The notes under the pieces: model-generated | What the model was told of the DNA's origin: nothing | Seen by the model: the letters and a program-made list of their open reading frames with translations, nothing else | Database searches by the model: none | Position numbers and translations under genes: made by a program | Source of the DNA: Acidimicrobiia bacterium | GTDB taxonomy: Bacteria; Actinomycetota; Acidimicrobiia; IMCC26256; JAGNEX01 | DNA length: 64,000 bases | NCBI GenBank assembly: GCA_018003035.1 | Contig: JAGNEX010000003.1 | Span: 76,845 to 140,844, forward strand | Direction of reading: 5' to 3' | Part shown: positions 25,273-33,695 of the stretch, piece after piece | Layout of the letters: every line of letters starts with the position of its first letter | Numbering within the stretch: position 1 is the first letter of the stretch

Positions 25273-26658
25273 ATGCACACGAGCAATTCGGCGCGATTGA
25301 GGAGTCCGTGGAGGGTCGCGGGGTTCTCGGCGTTGCTGTTGGCGGCCGTCTGCGCCGCGCTCCCAACGATTTTTGCCGGGGCAGCAGAGGCTGCCGACGA
25401 GTCCGTCGTGGTGACGGACTCTGCGGGCCCCTTGCTCACCGGCTGGAACCGTACGCTCGAACTCGCCAAACACGACCCCGAACGGGGTGCACTCCGGTCG
25501 GTTGATGTAACGATCAAGGCGACCACCAGCGGATCTATACAGTCCGAGAACATCTCTAATCAAGACGCCCAGATCGGTGGCACCCTCGCCGCCGAAGTTG
25601 CGTTCTCTAGCCAAGCGCCCATCGAAGGAACGCTGCAGCCCAGCATCGAGCGAGTCGAAACCGCAGCCCCCGACGACGGATCACTCGACTACGAGGGCTC
25701 TTCTGGACGTACGTGGCAAGACCTCGAATCGGGACAGGCAATCTGGACTCAAAGCTTTGACAGCGAGGCAGATCTGGCCGCGTTTCAGGGCGATGGCAAC
25801 GTTGCGATCGACGTGCAAGCCAGGACCAGAACCCGAGTGGCGCCCGAGAACTCCTCCAAGGTGCAGACCTTCGCTCAAGTGACCGTGACGGTGGAGTACC
25901 ACGTTCGCCAGCCGAGTGTTAGCGGCTACTTTTGGAACGACGCAAACGAGAACGGAACCCAAGACCAAGGCGAACCGGGTATCCCGGGCATCGTGGCGAT
26001 GCTGGTGTCCAACGGTCAGGTCGTCTCGTCTGCGAGCAGTGGGTCTGCCGGGGGCTTTCGCATCTCTCCTGTGCCGTCAGGCGACTACGAACTGGTCCTT
26101 GGACAGCCGCTTGGCTACAAGGCCATCACAGGGCCTGACAACCTCAAAGTTGGCGAATCGGGCGTTGTCGTGCCCGTGACCGTCAAGTCCGACAACGTCC
26201 GAATCGACGTTGGATTTGCTGCATCGAGCGCCGAAGGTGTGGCTCCGACAAAGCGTTCCGATGCGACGACCACGACGACGTCGGCGGTCGCTTCGTCAAG
26301 TGCGGCACCAACTTCGACCACATCGACTCCCGCCGCGACCACGACGACGAAGGCGTCGGCGACGACGGCGTTGGCGACCTCGACCTCGACCACGACAACG
26401 CAACGGACAGCGACCACGTCCACAACCGATCAAACAAACGCCACAGCCGCCACTGCGACCAGCGGGCCAAGAAGCGGTTCGGGGACTGGTGGCGCCGATG
26501 CCGAGGTCGCGGGCGCTAGCGAACAAGCCGCCGGGACCGCAGCCAATGGTCTCGCTGCCACGGGTTCGGCCGAACGCTCACTGTACGTCGCGTCACTTCT
26601 GCTGCTGATGGTAGGTCTGGGCTGCATGATTGTCAGTGCCAACGCTCGACGCAGCTGA
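25273..26658 (+). CDS. Divergent choice-of-anchor E/SdrD B-like protein with LAATG sorting signal
   Basis: The third paralogue, 461 residues from the ATG before HTSNSARL; a GTG at 25237 is an alternative start. A signal peptide (AGFSALLLAAVCAALPTIF) ends near AAEAAD. The anchor-E-like domain is recognisable but changed (GWNRTLELAKHDPERGALRS), followed by one SdrD B-like domain with WNDANENGTQDQGEPG, where a hydrophobic Leu is replaced by Asn. A Thr/Ser/Ala-rich stalk of about 115 residues leads to LAATG (427-431), a hydrophobic helix and NARRS. A separate hairpin before it suggests its own promoter. Likely a wall-attached protein; the role is unknown. Confidence 0.78.
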   Translation: MHTSNSARLRSPWRVAGFSALLLAAVCAALPTIFAGAAEAADESVVVTDSAGPLLTGWNRTLELAKHDPERGALRSVDVTIKATTSGSIQSENISNQDAQIGGTLAAEVAFSSQAPIEGTLQPSIERVETAAPDDGSLDYEGSSGRTWQDLESGQAIWTQSFDSEADLAAFQGDGNVAIDVQARTRTRVAPENSSKVQTFAQVTVTVEYHVRQPSVSGYFWNDANENGTQDQGEPGIPGIVAMLVSNGQVVSSASSGSAGGFRISPVPSGDYELVLGQPLGYKAITGPDNLKVGESGVVVPVTVKSDNVRIDVGFAASSAEGVAPTKRSDATTTTTSAVASSSAAPTSTTSTPAATTTTKASATTALATSTSTTTTQRTATTSTTDQTNATAATATSGPRSGSGTGGADAEVAGASEQAAGTAANGLAATGSAERSLYVASLLLLMVGLGCMIVSANARRS

Positions 26659-26672
26659 GAACACGGATCTGC

Positions 26673-26689
26673 CGCAGGTCCAACCTGCG
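26673..26689. terminator. Small hairpin between convergent genes
   Basis: CGCAGGT (26673-26679) and ACCTGCG (26683-26689) form a perfect seven-bp stem with a three-base loop in the 50-base gap between the third LAxTG gene and the convergent amidohydrolase. It is short and has no T run. Confidence 0.45.
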
Positions 26690-26708
26690 TTCCGGCCCGG
26701 TGTCGCCC

Positions 26709-28451
26709 TCAGGAGGATCGCACCAAGCGACCCGGTAGCGCGCCGGTCCGTTCGTCCTCGACGATGATGTCGGTGCCCGCCACCATCGTGTGCAAGTAGC
26801 CCGAGGCGGTTTGCAGGAGGCGCTTGCCCCCAGCGGGCAAGTCCGCCACCAGGTAGGGGCGTCCAAGCGACAGGTTGTCAAAGTCGATGACGTTGAGATC
26901 CGCTCGTTGACCTACCTGGACGGTTCCACGGTCGGTCAGGCCCATAAAGGCAGCGTTGCGGCCAGACTGCATTTCGACCGCTTGCTCGAGCGGAAGTCCG
27001 TCCTCCCGATCGCGCCCCCAGTGCATCAGCATGTACGTCGGGAACGACGCGTCGCAGACCGTCCCCACATGTGCACCGCCGTCGCTGAGGGCCGAAAGCG
27101 CCAACGGGTGACGCAACATCTCCGCAACCGTGTCGAGATTTCCGGAGGAATAGTTGAACAGCGGCAGGTACAACAGTTCGCGTCCGGCCTGTTCCAGAAG
27201 GGCGTCATAGACCACACTCAGCGCGTCGCCGCCCGTCCTTGCCGCCTGAGCAGCCAACGAGTCCTGTGCAGACGGTTCGTAGTCGGGGCGTTCACCGAGC
27301 CGGAACAGCCGAGTCGCAACGAGGTCGAGTGCCGCTAACAACTGGTCGGCCATCGGGGGGATCGGCGACCCATCACCCGCAACGGGTTCGGAGGTTTCGG
27401 TGAGAAGCCGCTCCTTGAACGCCGGCTCTTTCATCTGGGCCACCCGCTCTGATAAGGGAAGTCCAGAGATCGTCTTATACGACGGGAAGCCCATGAACGG
27501 ATGAAAGGTCGCGTCCAGACCGAGTAGGACGCCGATCGCCCGCACACCGACCTGCAAGCGGATCGGAAGCCCTCGGGCGGTCGCACTCTCCGCTCGTTCG
27601 ACGATCCATCGCCACTGTTCGGGCACGGCAAATCGTTCGACGCACGAGATCGAAACTGGACGCCCCGAACTGGCAGCAACCGCCTCGATCCGGTCGAATT
27701 CGGCATCAAAAGTTGCGCGATCGCTCATCCCAAAATCGGACACGATCTGAAACGCCCCTACGGATCTTCCGGCAAGGCTGGACGCAAGACCGACGAGTTC
27801 GTCGGTGGCGGCGAACCTGGCTGGGGTGTCGTGGCCCGCCGCCGATTTGTGGTTCTCCGATCGGCCGGTCGAGATCCCAAACGCACCGCCGTCGAGGGCG
27901 TCGGCGGCGAGCCGCCGCATCTGATCGATCTGCTCCGGTGACGCTGGAGCGCCCAAAGCACCCGGTTCGCCCATTACAAAGACGCGGAGGGCGTCATGGG
28001 TGACCTGGGCGCAGATGTCGATGCTGCGCGGCGCACGTTCGAGCGCATCGAGGTACTCCCCGAAGGTCTCCCACTCCCACGTCAACCCTTCCGCGAGGGC
28101 GGCGCCCGGGATGTCTTCGACGCCTTCCATCAGTTCGACAAGTCGCTGTCGGTCCTGGCTGCGGCACGGCGCGAAGCCGACACCGCAGTTGCCCATGACC
28201 ACCGTGGTGACGCCGTGGGAGACCGATGGCTGCAGCTCTCCGTCCCAGGTGACCTGCCCGTCATAATGGGTGTGGATGTCGACAAACCCGGGTGTGACGA
28301 GCGCGCCGTCCGCGTCGATCTGACGCTTGGCCTGGGAGGTGATCTTGCCGATTTCGACGATTCGGCCGTCTTTGATGGCGACGTCACCCGTACGGATCTC
28401 CCCGCCGGTACCGTCGGCGATCCGCCCGCCCTTGATGATGGTGTCGTACAC
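26709..28451 (-). CDS. N-acyl-D-amino-acid deacylase family amidohydrolase
   Basis: A 580-residue metal-dependent hydrolase. It starts YDTIIKGGRIADGTGG and has the first metal motif GFVDIHTHYDGQVTWD (His60, His62), then MGNCGVGFAPC with C89, matching the zinc-ligand Cys of D-aminoacylase. Later features include GGAFGISTGRSE and the C-terminal metal/Asp region SALSDGGAHVGTVCDASF. The end (LPAGGKRLLQTASGYLHTMVAG) closes the composite beta-sandwich. Members remove acyl groups from N-acyl-D-amino acids, or act on D-hydantoin-like compounds. The GTG start has a strong GGAGGGG site nine bases upstream. It is probably single; the substrate is not certain. Confidence 0.88.
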   Translation of the reverse strand: MYDTIIKGGRIADGTGGEIRTGDVAIKDGRIVEIGKITSQAKRQIDADGALVTPGFVDIHTHYDGQVTWDGELQPSVSHGVTTVVMGNCGVGFAPCRSQDRQRLVELMEGVEDIPGAALAEGLTWEWETFGEYLDALERAPRSIDICAQVTHDALRVFVMGEPGALGAPASPEQIDQMRRLAADALDGGAFGISTGRSENHKSAAGHDTPARFAATDELVGLASSLAGRSVGAFQIVSDFGMSDRATFDAEFDRIEAVAASSGRPVSISCVERFAVPEQWRWIVERAESATARGLPIRLQVGVRAIGVLLGLDATFHPFMGFPSYKTISGLPLSERVAQMKEPAFKERLLTETSEPVAGDGSPIPPMADQLLAALDLVATRLFRLGERPDYEPSAQDSLAAQAARTGGDALSVVYDALLEQAGRELLYLPLFNYSSGNLDTVAEMLRHPLALSALSDGGAHVGTVCDASFPTYMLMHWGRDREDGLPLEQAVEMQSGRNAAFMGLTDRGTVQVGQRADLNVIDFDNLSLGRPYLVADLPAGGKRLLQTASGYLHTMVAGTDIIVEDERTGALPGRLVRSS

Positions 28452-28601
28452 GACTGGTCACCCCTCCGTTTCGCGCACGCAACGTCAACTGCACCCGACG
28501 TCCGGCATCCTCTGACGGCATTGTGGCAGACAGAGACAACGGGCTCCTCCGGGTGCCGGGCGCGTCAGCCTGCTGGCGGCCCGGCAGAGGGCGGACTTCG
28601 G

Positions 28602-29351
28602 TTAGATACCCAAGCTGCCGACGAGCAACTGGTTTAACAACACGCGTCGATTCGTTGAGTACGACCCCAGTGGGGTGTTGGTCTCGTAGGGCGTCAGCAC
28701 TTGCGCGCAGACCGTGTCGGCGGGCGGTTCGACCAGGCGGGCCGTCACCCAGATCGCACGCCCATCGTCTTGACTGACAACGGTCACGGTGTGGCAGGGC
28801 GTGGGCAGGGTGGCCGTGATCTTTAGGAAAGCCTGTACGGGCCACGATTCTGCGACAACGAGTTCGACGGAGTCGGTTTCGAGGCGCGTCCCGATGGCCG
28901 GTGGCGGTTTGAGTGCCGGGTTCATCGGTTCGAGTGGGCCGTCGTCGATTTTCTGGCCAGTGGGTTCTGGCGCGGGCTCTGGCGCCGGTTCTGGCGCCGG
29001 TTCTGGCGCCGGCTCTGGCGCCCGGTCAGTCGTTGCGGACCGTGCCGCGTCGTTGGAGCGTTCGGGTGGACTTTGAGCGGGCGTGTCCGGTCCGGCGACG
29101 CTAGAGGTTGTCGAGTCCACCAACGAAACGTCTGTCTCATCCCCGGTAGTCGTTGTCATGTCGGGTGCCGAGGGCGGCGATTCGGCTACCGGCGCTGCGG
29201 AGGTCTGCGTCGTCGACGAAGCAGAACTTGTCGCTCGTGACCCGGTGTCGACTGTCTCGTCAGTGTTCGAACACGCAGCTAACGAGGCGATGGCGGTGGT
29301 GGCGATGAACAGGGCTGTAGCGGCCTTGCGGGGATATCGTGAGGTAGGCAT
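28602..29351 (-). CDS. Lipoprotein with Ala-Pro-Glu-Pro repeats
   Basis: A 249-residue exported lipoprotein of unknown function. The signal ALFIATTAIASLAAC gives lipid-modified C27. A Ser/Thr-rich segment and a repeated APEP stretch (encoded by five 12-bp units) follow, then a C-terminal domain of about 100 residues (RLETDSVELVVAESWPVQAF, KITATLPTPCHTVTVVSQDDG, RLVEPPADTVCAQVLTPYE) with two cysteines that may pair. The ATG was chosen because the signal begins there. It lies 46 bases downstream of the DUF389 gene on the same strand, and the two may be cotranscribed. Confidence 0.7.
   Translation of the reverse strand: MPTSRYPRKAATALFIATTAIASLAACSNTDETVDTGSRATSSASSTTQTSAAPVAESPPSAPDMTTTTGDETDVSLVDSTTSSVAGPDTPAQSPPERSNDAARSATTDRAPEPAPEPAPEPAPEPAPEPTGQKIDDGPLEPMNPALKPPPAIGTRLETDSVELVVAESWPVQAFLKITATLPTPCHTVTVVSQDDGRAIWVTARLVEPPADTVCAQVLTPYETNTPLGSYSTNRRVLLNQLLVGSLGI
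28963..29022 (-). repeat. Five tandem 12-bp units
   Basis: Five near-identical copies of ggttctggcgcc or ggctctggcgcc, in frame, encode the APEP repeat of the lipoprotein. A perfect 12-bp period allows length change without frameshift. Confidence 0.9.
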
Positions 29352-29397
29352 AGCTGACTCCAGTGCGAGACCGCGGTGGGGAGTCGGCCTCAGTCGT

Positions 29398-30966
29398 TCA
29401 AGGTGTGGTCGTGGTTGTGGTCGCTGCGTCCAACGTCGTCGTTGTTCCCAGCGTTGTCGGTGTGACGTCGGCGAGTGGGCGCCGCTCGGTCCACCAAATT
29501 TGGACGACGTAGCCATCCCCCAAAGTTCCCTGAACGATGTCTTCGAGATCTTCTTGAGCGTCTACAGGCACCGTCTCGCCGACCAGGTCGATGAGAACGA
29601 GTTGGCCATTCATCTGAACCGAGCTGACGCCGAGCCGCCGACTCGCCTGAGAGGATGCCCACGTTCCAATCGCAAGCTCGAGGGATTCGGTGGGGGTCTG
29701 TTGCCCGATCACGTCGACCTGGACGGTCTCGGTCCATTCGACGCGGACCTCAGGTTCGCTGCCGAGTTCGGCCTGGATGCGTTCGGTCAGCGTTTCGATG
29801 TCGAGGAGGGGTTCCTTCTGTCCGCTTATCTCGACGGTCACGCTGGTTTCGCTGATGATGAGTTCGGTAAGCCGCAACGTCTCGTCGGTGGATCCCGCAA
29901 GCCAATCTTCGACGATGCGGGTGAGCGCCGCCCGCTCTCGTTCGTCTTCGGAAAGCTCACCTTGGGCTCCTGGGTCGGTAGGGGAACGGGTTTCGGTCAG
30001 CCGAACCCGCAGCTCACGCGGCTCTTCGAGGATTGCCTGGACCGACGGGGCGAGGGCCGAAACAGGCGGTAGCGTGCCTGCACCGACCACATAGACGTTG
30101 ACGTAGTCGTCGGTGACCGAAAGTCGATCGATCTCCAGTTCGGTCCCCTGGAGCCATTGAGTGACCGCCTGGTTCAGCTGGGTTGTCCGGCGGTAGTCGA
30201 CGGTCGACTGAACCGAGGCCGTAAAAAGCGGCACGGCGATCGCCAGCACGATCAGCGCGGTCGCCCCTCCGCTCAGGGCCACCCGATTTCTGAGCGTATC
30301 CAAGCGCTTCGGCGGCACCAGCCCGACGAGTAGGAAGACCATCATTCCCGAAAAGACGATCGCCGCGAGGTTGGTCAGGTACAGCAGCGAGGCACCTTGG
30401 GCCAGGTCCCAACGGCCGCGTTCCAGGGTGTAACCAACGGCGCCGAGCGGTGGGACGAGCGCTACTGCGACGGCCACACCTGGCAGCGCGGCAGACACTT
30501 CGGGGCGGCTGATCGCGTACGCCCCCGCCGTGCCGGCCGCGAGAGCGACGGCGAGGTCTCGGATATCGGGCGCCGTCCGGGACAAGACCTCTTGGGGCAT
30601 GCCGGTGTCCCGCAACAACGTTGCACACAAGAAAGCCAGGCCGATCGCCCACAACGATGCGAAGGCGACGCGCTGGATCGAAAAGATCAGGTGGCGTCGG
30701 AGCCCCATCGACAACGATGCGGCGATCCCCATCACCGGGGTCATGAGGGGCGCGACGAGCATGGCGCCGATGACGACGGCCGCTGAGTTTGCGGAGAGCC
30801 CAACCACGGCGATGATCACCGACAGCGACAGCATCAGACCGAAACCGACGGCCCAGTTCTCGTTGGAGATCAGAGCTACCGATGCCATCACGCGGCGGCG
30901 GTCCTCGGCGGAAAGGTCGTTGTTGAAGTAGCGGCGGAGGCGGGAACGTTTGCGAGGTTCGGTCAT
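29398..30966 (-). CDS. DUF389 membrane protein with triplicated C-terminal domain
   Basis: A 522-residue protein. After a basic start, residues 27-250 form the DUF389 membrane core with several helices and the family-typical VIGAMLVAPLMTPVMG and LVPPLGAVGY motifs. Residues 262-498 form three related units (about 262-328, 346-418 and 428-498). Each opens with a W(L/A)-containing helix, has a central beta segment, and ends in a V(R/Q)-type strand with a TE pair (RLTETR, EWTETVQ, WWTERR). A Thr-rich tail closes the protein. The biochemical role of DUF389 is not known. A -10 element TAAAGT ends 11 bases before the ATG, giving a four-base leader. It is divergent from the acyltransferase gene. Confidence 0.88.
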   Translation of the reverse strand: MTEPRKRSRLRRYFNNDLSAEDRRRVMASVALISNENWAVGFGLMLSLSVIIAVVGLSANSAAVVIGAMLVAPLMTPVMGIAASLSMGLRRHLIFSIQRVAFASLWAIGLAFLCATLLRDTGMPQEVLSRTAPDIRDLAVALAAGTAGAYAISRPEVSAALPGVAVAVALVPPLGAVGYTLERGRWDLAQGASLLYLTNLAAIVFSGMMVFLLVGLVPPKRLDTLRNRVALSGGATALIVLAIAVPLFTASVQSTVDYRRTTQLNQAVTQWLQGTELEIDRLSVTDDYVNVYVVGAGTLPPVSALAPSVQAILEEPRELRVRLTETRSPTDPGAQGELSEDERERAALTRIVEDWLAGSTDETLRLTELIISETSVTVEISGQKEPLLDIETLTERIQAELGSEPEVRVEWTETVQVDVIGQQTPTESLELAIGTWASSQASRRLGVSSVQMNGQLVLIDLVGETVPVDAQEDLEDIVQGTLGDGYVVQIWWTERRPLADVTPTTLGTTTTLDAATTTTTTP

Positions 30967-30981
30967 GTCCGGCAGGACTTT

Positions 30982-30991
30982 ACCGTACGGT
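30982..30991. promoter_or_regulatory. Palindrome ACCGTACGGT in divergent promoter region
   Basis: A perfect 10-bp palindrome that abuts the TAAAGT -10 element of the DUF389 gene, within the 108-base region shared with the divergent acyltransferase gene. It is a possible operator. Confidence 0.35.
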
Positions 30992-31062
30992 CAACCGTTC
31001 TTTGATGGCCTCAAGGGTCTGAGTGTCCGTCGGTTGCAGGGCTGGCCGGTGACCCTGACCGC

Positions 31063-31068
31063 TAGATT
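31063..31068 (+). promoter_or_regulatory. -10 element TAGATT placed for a leaderless transcript
   Basis: TAGATT is at -12 to -7 relative to the ATG at 31075. Confidence 0.6.
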
Positions 31069-31074
31069 GCCCCG

Positions 31075-31779
31075 ATGCTTCGCAGGAATGATCGCCTACC
31101 TGTCACCCGCGGCGAGCGGATCCGCTCCCTTGTGTGGACCCGCTATCACCGCATCGCCGGCGACCTCGTCCATCGTGCCCAGCGGCACCTTGAAGAGGTC
31201 GGCGTCGTCGGTCCACATTCTCGGGTCGCTGCCGAGTTTGGAACGTTCGGGGACGGCTCGGTGCTGTGTTACCCGGCGATCACCGCTGTCAACCCATCGT
31301 CGATCCACATCGGCAAGAACACCTTGGTCGGGCGCCAAGTGGTTCTGTCGGCGGGTTGGGGACCGAACCACGTGGGTCTCCCAGATCGTGTGTTGTCGAT
31401 CGGCGATCGCTGCGTCATCGGCCGCAACAGCACGATAGTGGCCCACAGGTCGATCGAGATTGGTGACGATGTGTGGACGGGGCATCAGGTCTTCATCACC
31501 GACGGCAACCACACTTTTGATGATCTCGAAACTCCCATCCACACCCAGCTGATCGAGGAACGCCCCATTCGCATTGGCGCTCACTCTTGGATCGGCCACG
31601 GCGTCGTCATTCTCCCGGGGGTGACGATCGGCCGTCACAGCGTGGTCGGCGCTGGCAGCGTCGTCACCCGCGACGTTCCCGACTTCTGCGTTGCCGTAGG
31701 GGCACCGGCGCGCGTCGTTCACCGCATGGAAGCGCCCCGGGCTCAAGCTGCCCGGGCTGGGGCTGCACCGCCCGCGTGA
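31075..31779 (+). CDS. Left-handed beta-helix (hexapeptide repeat) acyltransferase
   Basis: A 234-residue protein with repeated hexapeptide turns (IHIGKNTLVGRQVVLSAG, LSIGDRCVIGRNSTIVAHRS, IEIGDDVWTGHQVFITDGNH, IRIGAHSWIGHGVVILPGVT, IGRHSVVGAGSVVTRDVP) and the typical ending CVAVGAPARVVHRM. The GNHTF segment carries the usual catalytic His of the maltose/galactoside O-acetyltransferase group. Such enzymes transfer acetyl or other acyl groups from CoA to sugars or polysaccharide precursors. The acceptor is unknown. Transcription appears leaderless. It is convergent with the thioesterase gene. Confidence 0.9.
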   Translation: MLRRNDRLPVTRGERIRSLVWTRYHRIAGDLVHRAQRHLEEVGVVGPHSRVAAEFGTFGDGSVLCYPAITAVNPSSIHIGKNTLVGRQVVLSAGWGPNHVGLPDRVLSIGDRCVIGRNSTIVAHRSIEIGDDVWTGHQVFITDGNHTFDDLETPIHTQLIEERPIRIGAHSWIGHGVVILPGVTIGRHSVVGAGSVVTRDVPDFCVAVGAPARVVHRMEAPRAQAARAGAAPPA

Positions 31780-31795
31780 AACCAGGATGGGCGAG

Positions 31796-31837
31796 GTAGC
31801 AACCGTCCCGGCGCCTCGCCGCTCGGATGGTTGCAAC
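31796..31837. terminator. Imperfect inverted repeat between convergent genes
   Basis: GTAGCAACCGTCC (31796-31808) and GGATGGTTGCAAC (31825-31837) pair at 11 of 13 positions, between the convergent acyltransferase and thioesterase genes. A weak terminator is possible. Confidence 0.3.
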
Positions 31838-31863
31838 CGTCGGAAATCTGGACGCCGAGATGC

Positions 31864-32718
31864 CTAGGCCTGGGCGGTCCGGACAACACAGAGCTGGCGC
31901 CCCTGGGCGACGAGGTTGCCGGCCTCGTCCCAGACGGTCTCTTCGATCTCGCTGAAGCCTCCAGCGATCGATCGGCTGGCCGTATCGACCAACAGGTTGT
32001 GACCGACGGGTCGCCCGCGCATGTGCGTCGAGAGTTGCAAGGTCGGTGAGTACGCCATCTCGACGCCAGTGTTGAAGGCTGCCGGGGGAAATGCGTCGAT
32101 GGCCTGTATCAGGCCGAAACCGTCCGGGATTTGGTCGCTCGGAAGTCGGATCCAGCCACGCAGCCGCCCTGTTGGCACTGCGTTTGGATTCCAAAAGTCG
32201 GCGTCCGGCGCGTAGATCGACATGGTCACATGATCGGAGAAGGACGGTCCGCCGTCCCTGGACCCAACCGTGACACATTCGTCCGGACCCGGGATATCTG
32301 GCGGCGTCCGCTCCAAGTAAAACGGCCCAGAGTGGCTCTCTAGGTCGCCAGCTGTCACCACGGCGGTGAGCATCGGCCCATTGGCGTTGCTGAGCGTCGC
32401 GTGAAACGTCGAGAACCGGCGCGTCTCATGGGTGGGAGTCAGGGTGATCGTCGCCGGGCCCGACCGACCCGGCATCAGATAGTGGGCGCTGACCGCGATC
32501 GGGTCCGGGCGACCGGCAGCGTCACACGCGGCGCGTGCGACAGGTGCCAGAAGCGTTCCACCATTGGTGTTGCCGAAAATGTCCCAGCCCTCGGGGACGA
32601 CGGTTTCGTAAATGATCGGCACCGACGCCGGGAACTGGTCGGCGGTTTGTCCACCTGAAGACGACACGTCCGAAACGCGCAAAACGCCGGTCGCTAGCTC
32701 GAAAGAAGGGTCGTTCAC
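31864..32718 (-). CDS. Acyl-CoA thioesterase, double-hotdog type
   Basis: A 284-residue protein matching the TesB-like thioesterase family found widely in actinobacteria. The N-terminal hotdog has GWDIFGNTNGGTLLAPVARA and AVSAHYLMPGRSGPATITLT with RRFSTFHATLSN. The C-terminal hotdog has GRLRGWIRLPSDQIPDGFGLIQAIDAFPPAAF, QLSTHMRGRPVGHNLLVDT and WDEAGNLVAQGRQLCVV, a common family ending. It probably hydrolyses acyl-CoA esters in the cytoplasm. The GTG start is preceded on the minus strand by TAGTTT, which would place transcription one base before the start. Confidence 0.87.
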   Translation of the reverse strand: MNDPSFELATGVLRVSDVSSSGGQTADQFPASVPIIYETVVPEGWDIFGNTNGGTLLAPVARAACDAAGRPDPIAVSAHYLMPGRSGPATITLTPTHETRRFSTFHATLSNANGPMLTAVVTAGDLESHSGPFYLERTPPDIPGPDECVTVGSRDGGPSFSDHVTMSIYAPDADFWNPNAVPTGRLRGWIRLPSDQIPDGFGLIQAIDAFPPAAFNTGVEMAYSPTLQLSTHMRGRPVGHNLLVDTASRSIAGGFSEIEETVWDEAGNLVAQGRQLCVVRTAQA

Positions 32719-32767
32719 CCGTCGAAAACTAGCGACCGGCGTGAGCGGTCGACCTATGGAGAAGGGG

Positions 32768-33535
32768 CTAGCTCATACAGGCGACGACGGCGCTCTGCAT
32801 GGCGCTGGTCAGCTCTGGTGGGATGTTCGCCTCGTTCACCGTTCCACTGGAGGCCCAACCTGCCAGCGTTTCTACGCTCAGCTGGTTCATGAGCGTGTTT
32901 GAGATACACGAGGCTTGGCCGGCGGGGAGGCCTTGCTCCTGCAACATCGACGTCATCTGGGCGATCAGTTCAGCCTTGGAGGGAAGTGGTTCGCCTGGAG
33001 GAGCGGTGCTGGCCGGAGTGCTAGGCGGCGTCGTCGGAGGGGCCGTGGGGGGCGCCGTTGCGGCGGTTGTCCGAGGGGCGGTACTCGCAGGTGCCGGCGG
33101 AGTGGTGGTGCGGGGAGCGCTGGGAGCCGGGGTGTTGCGCGACCCGGTCGTGCCCTGCGTCGCTCCCGTTGAGCGCGTGGTCGGTTTGGTGGTGTTCCGT
33201 GTCGAGGAGTTGGTTGTCGAGCGGTTCGACGAGTTGGTCGTGGCGTTCCCGCCGGCTTCCTCAGTCGTCGTGGAAGTGTCGTCACCGGCCATGGTGGTCG
33301 AGCTCGCATCCAAGTTGGTGGTCGTGGAGGACTGGACCGTGGTCGACGTCGAAGCGTCCCCAAGGGGAAGGTCCACGATCGAGGTCGCCGTCTGGACCGC
33401 AGCGGTGGTCGGCGATGACTGATCTTCTCCGTCGGACCCACAGGCCCCCAAGATCAGCGCGGATGACGCGACCAGGGCGAGCAGTTGCTTTGTCCGGGAC
33501 CGAAACGGTTTGGCATTCAGGCGGGTAGACGACAT
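32768..33535 (-). CDS. Thr/Pro-rich lipoprotein
   Basis: A 255-residue exported lipoprotein of unknown function. The signal LLALVASSALILGAC has acceptor C32. About 150 residues of Thr/Ser/Ala/Pro-rich linker (STTTNLD..., TTPPAPASTAPR...) follow. The C-terminal module of about 65 residues (KAELIAQMTSMLQEQGLPAG, SCISNTLMNQLSVETLAGWA, PELTSAMQSAVVACMS) is helical with two cysteines that may pair. The ATG is supported by a GAGGA site five bases upstream on the minus strand. The same layout of lipobox, disordered stalk and small helical disulfide domain recurs in many actinobacterial orphan lipoproteins. Confidence 0.7.
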   Translation of the reverse strand: MSSTRLNAKPFRSRTKQLLALVASSALILGACGSDGEDQSSPTTAAVQTATSIVDLPLGDASTSTTVQSSTTTNLDASSTTMAGDDTSTTTEEAGGNATTNSSNRSTTNSSTRNTTKPTTRSTGATQGTTGSRNTPAPSAPRTTTPPAPASTAPRTTAATAPPTAPPTTPPSTPASTAPPGEPLPSKAELIAQMTSMLQEQGLPAGQASCISNTLMNQLSVETLAGWASSGTVNEANIPPELTSAMQSAVVACMS

Positions 33536-33695
33536 TTTTCCTCGCAGGGGGTCTTGAGCGGTCTGGGCTTGGAAAGCAGATACGCCAGGGAAACGGACGA
33601 AGGGTCCACAGCGTTTCACTCTCTTCTTCCCGTAGCGCCGGATTTAAACAATCGGCGTTCTGACCGTTAAGAAAGTGCTTGTGAGCAACGTCTGT

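Noticed and set aside
24197-25366. A 389-residue Gly/Arg-rich antisense frame
   Set aside because: It is the complement of the Thr-codon repeat and not a real low-complexity protein.
21248-26658. Horizontal island reading of the LAxTG array
   Set aside because: No integrase, tRNA junction, insertion sequence or clear change of codon use was seen around it.
28963-29022. CRISPR-like repeats
   Set aside because: The units are contiguous 12-mers without spacers and lie inside a coding sequence.
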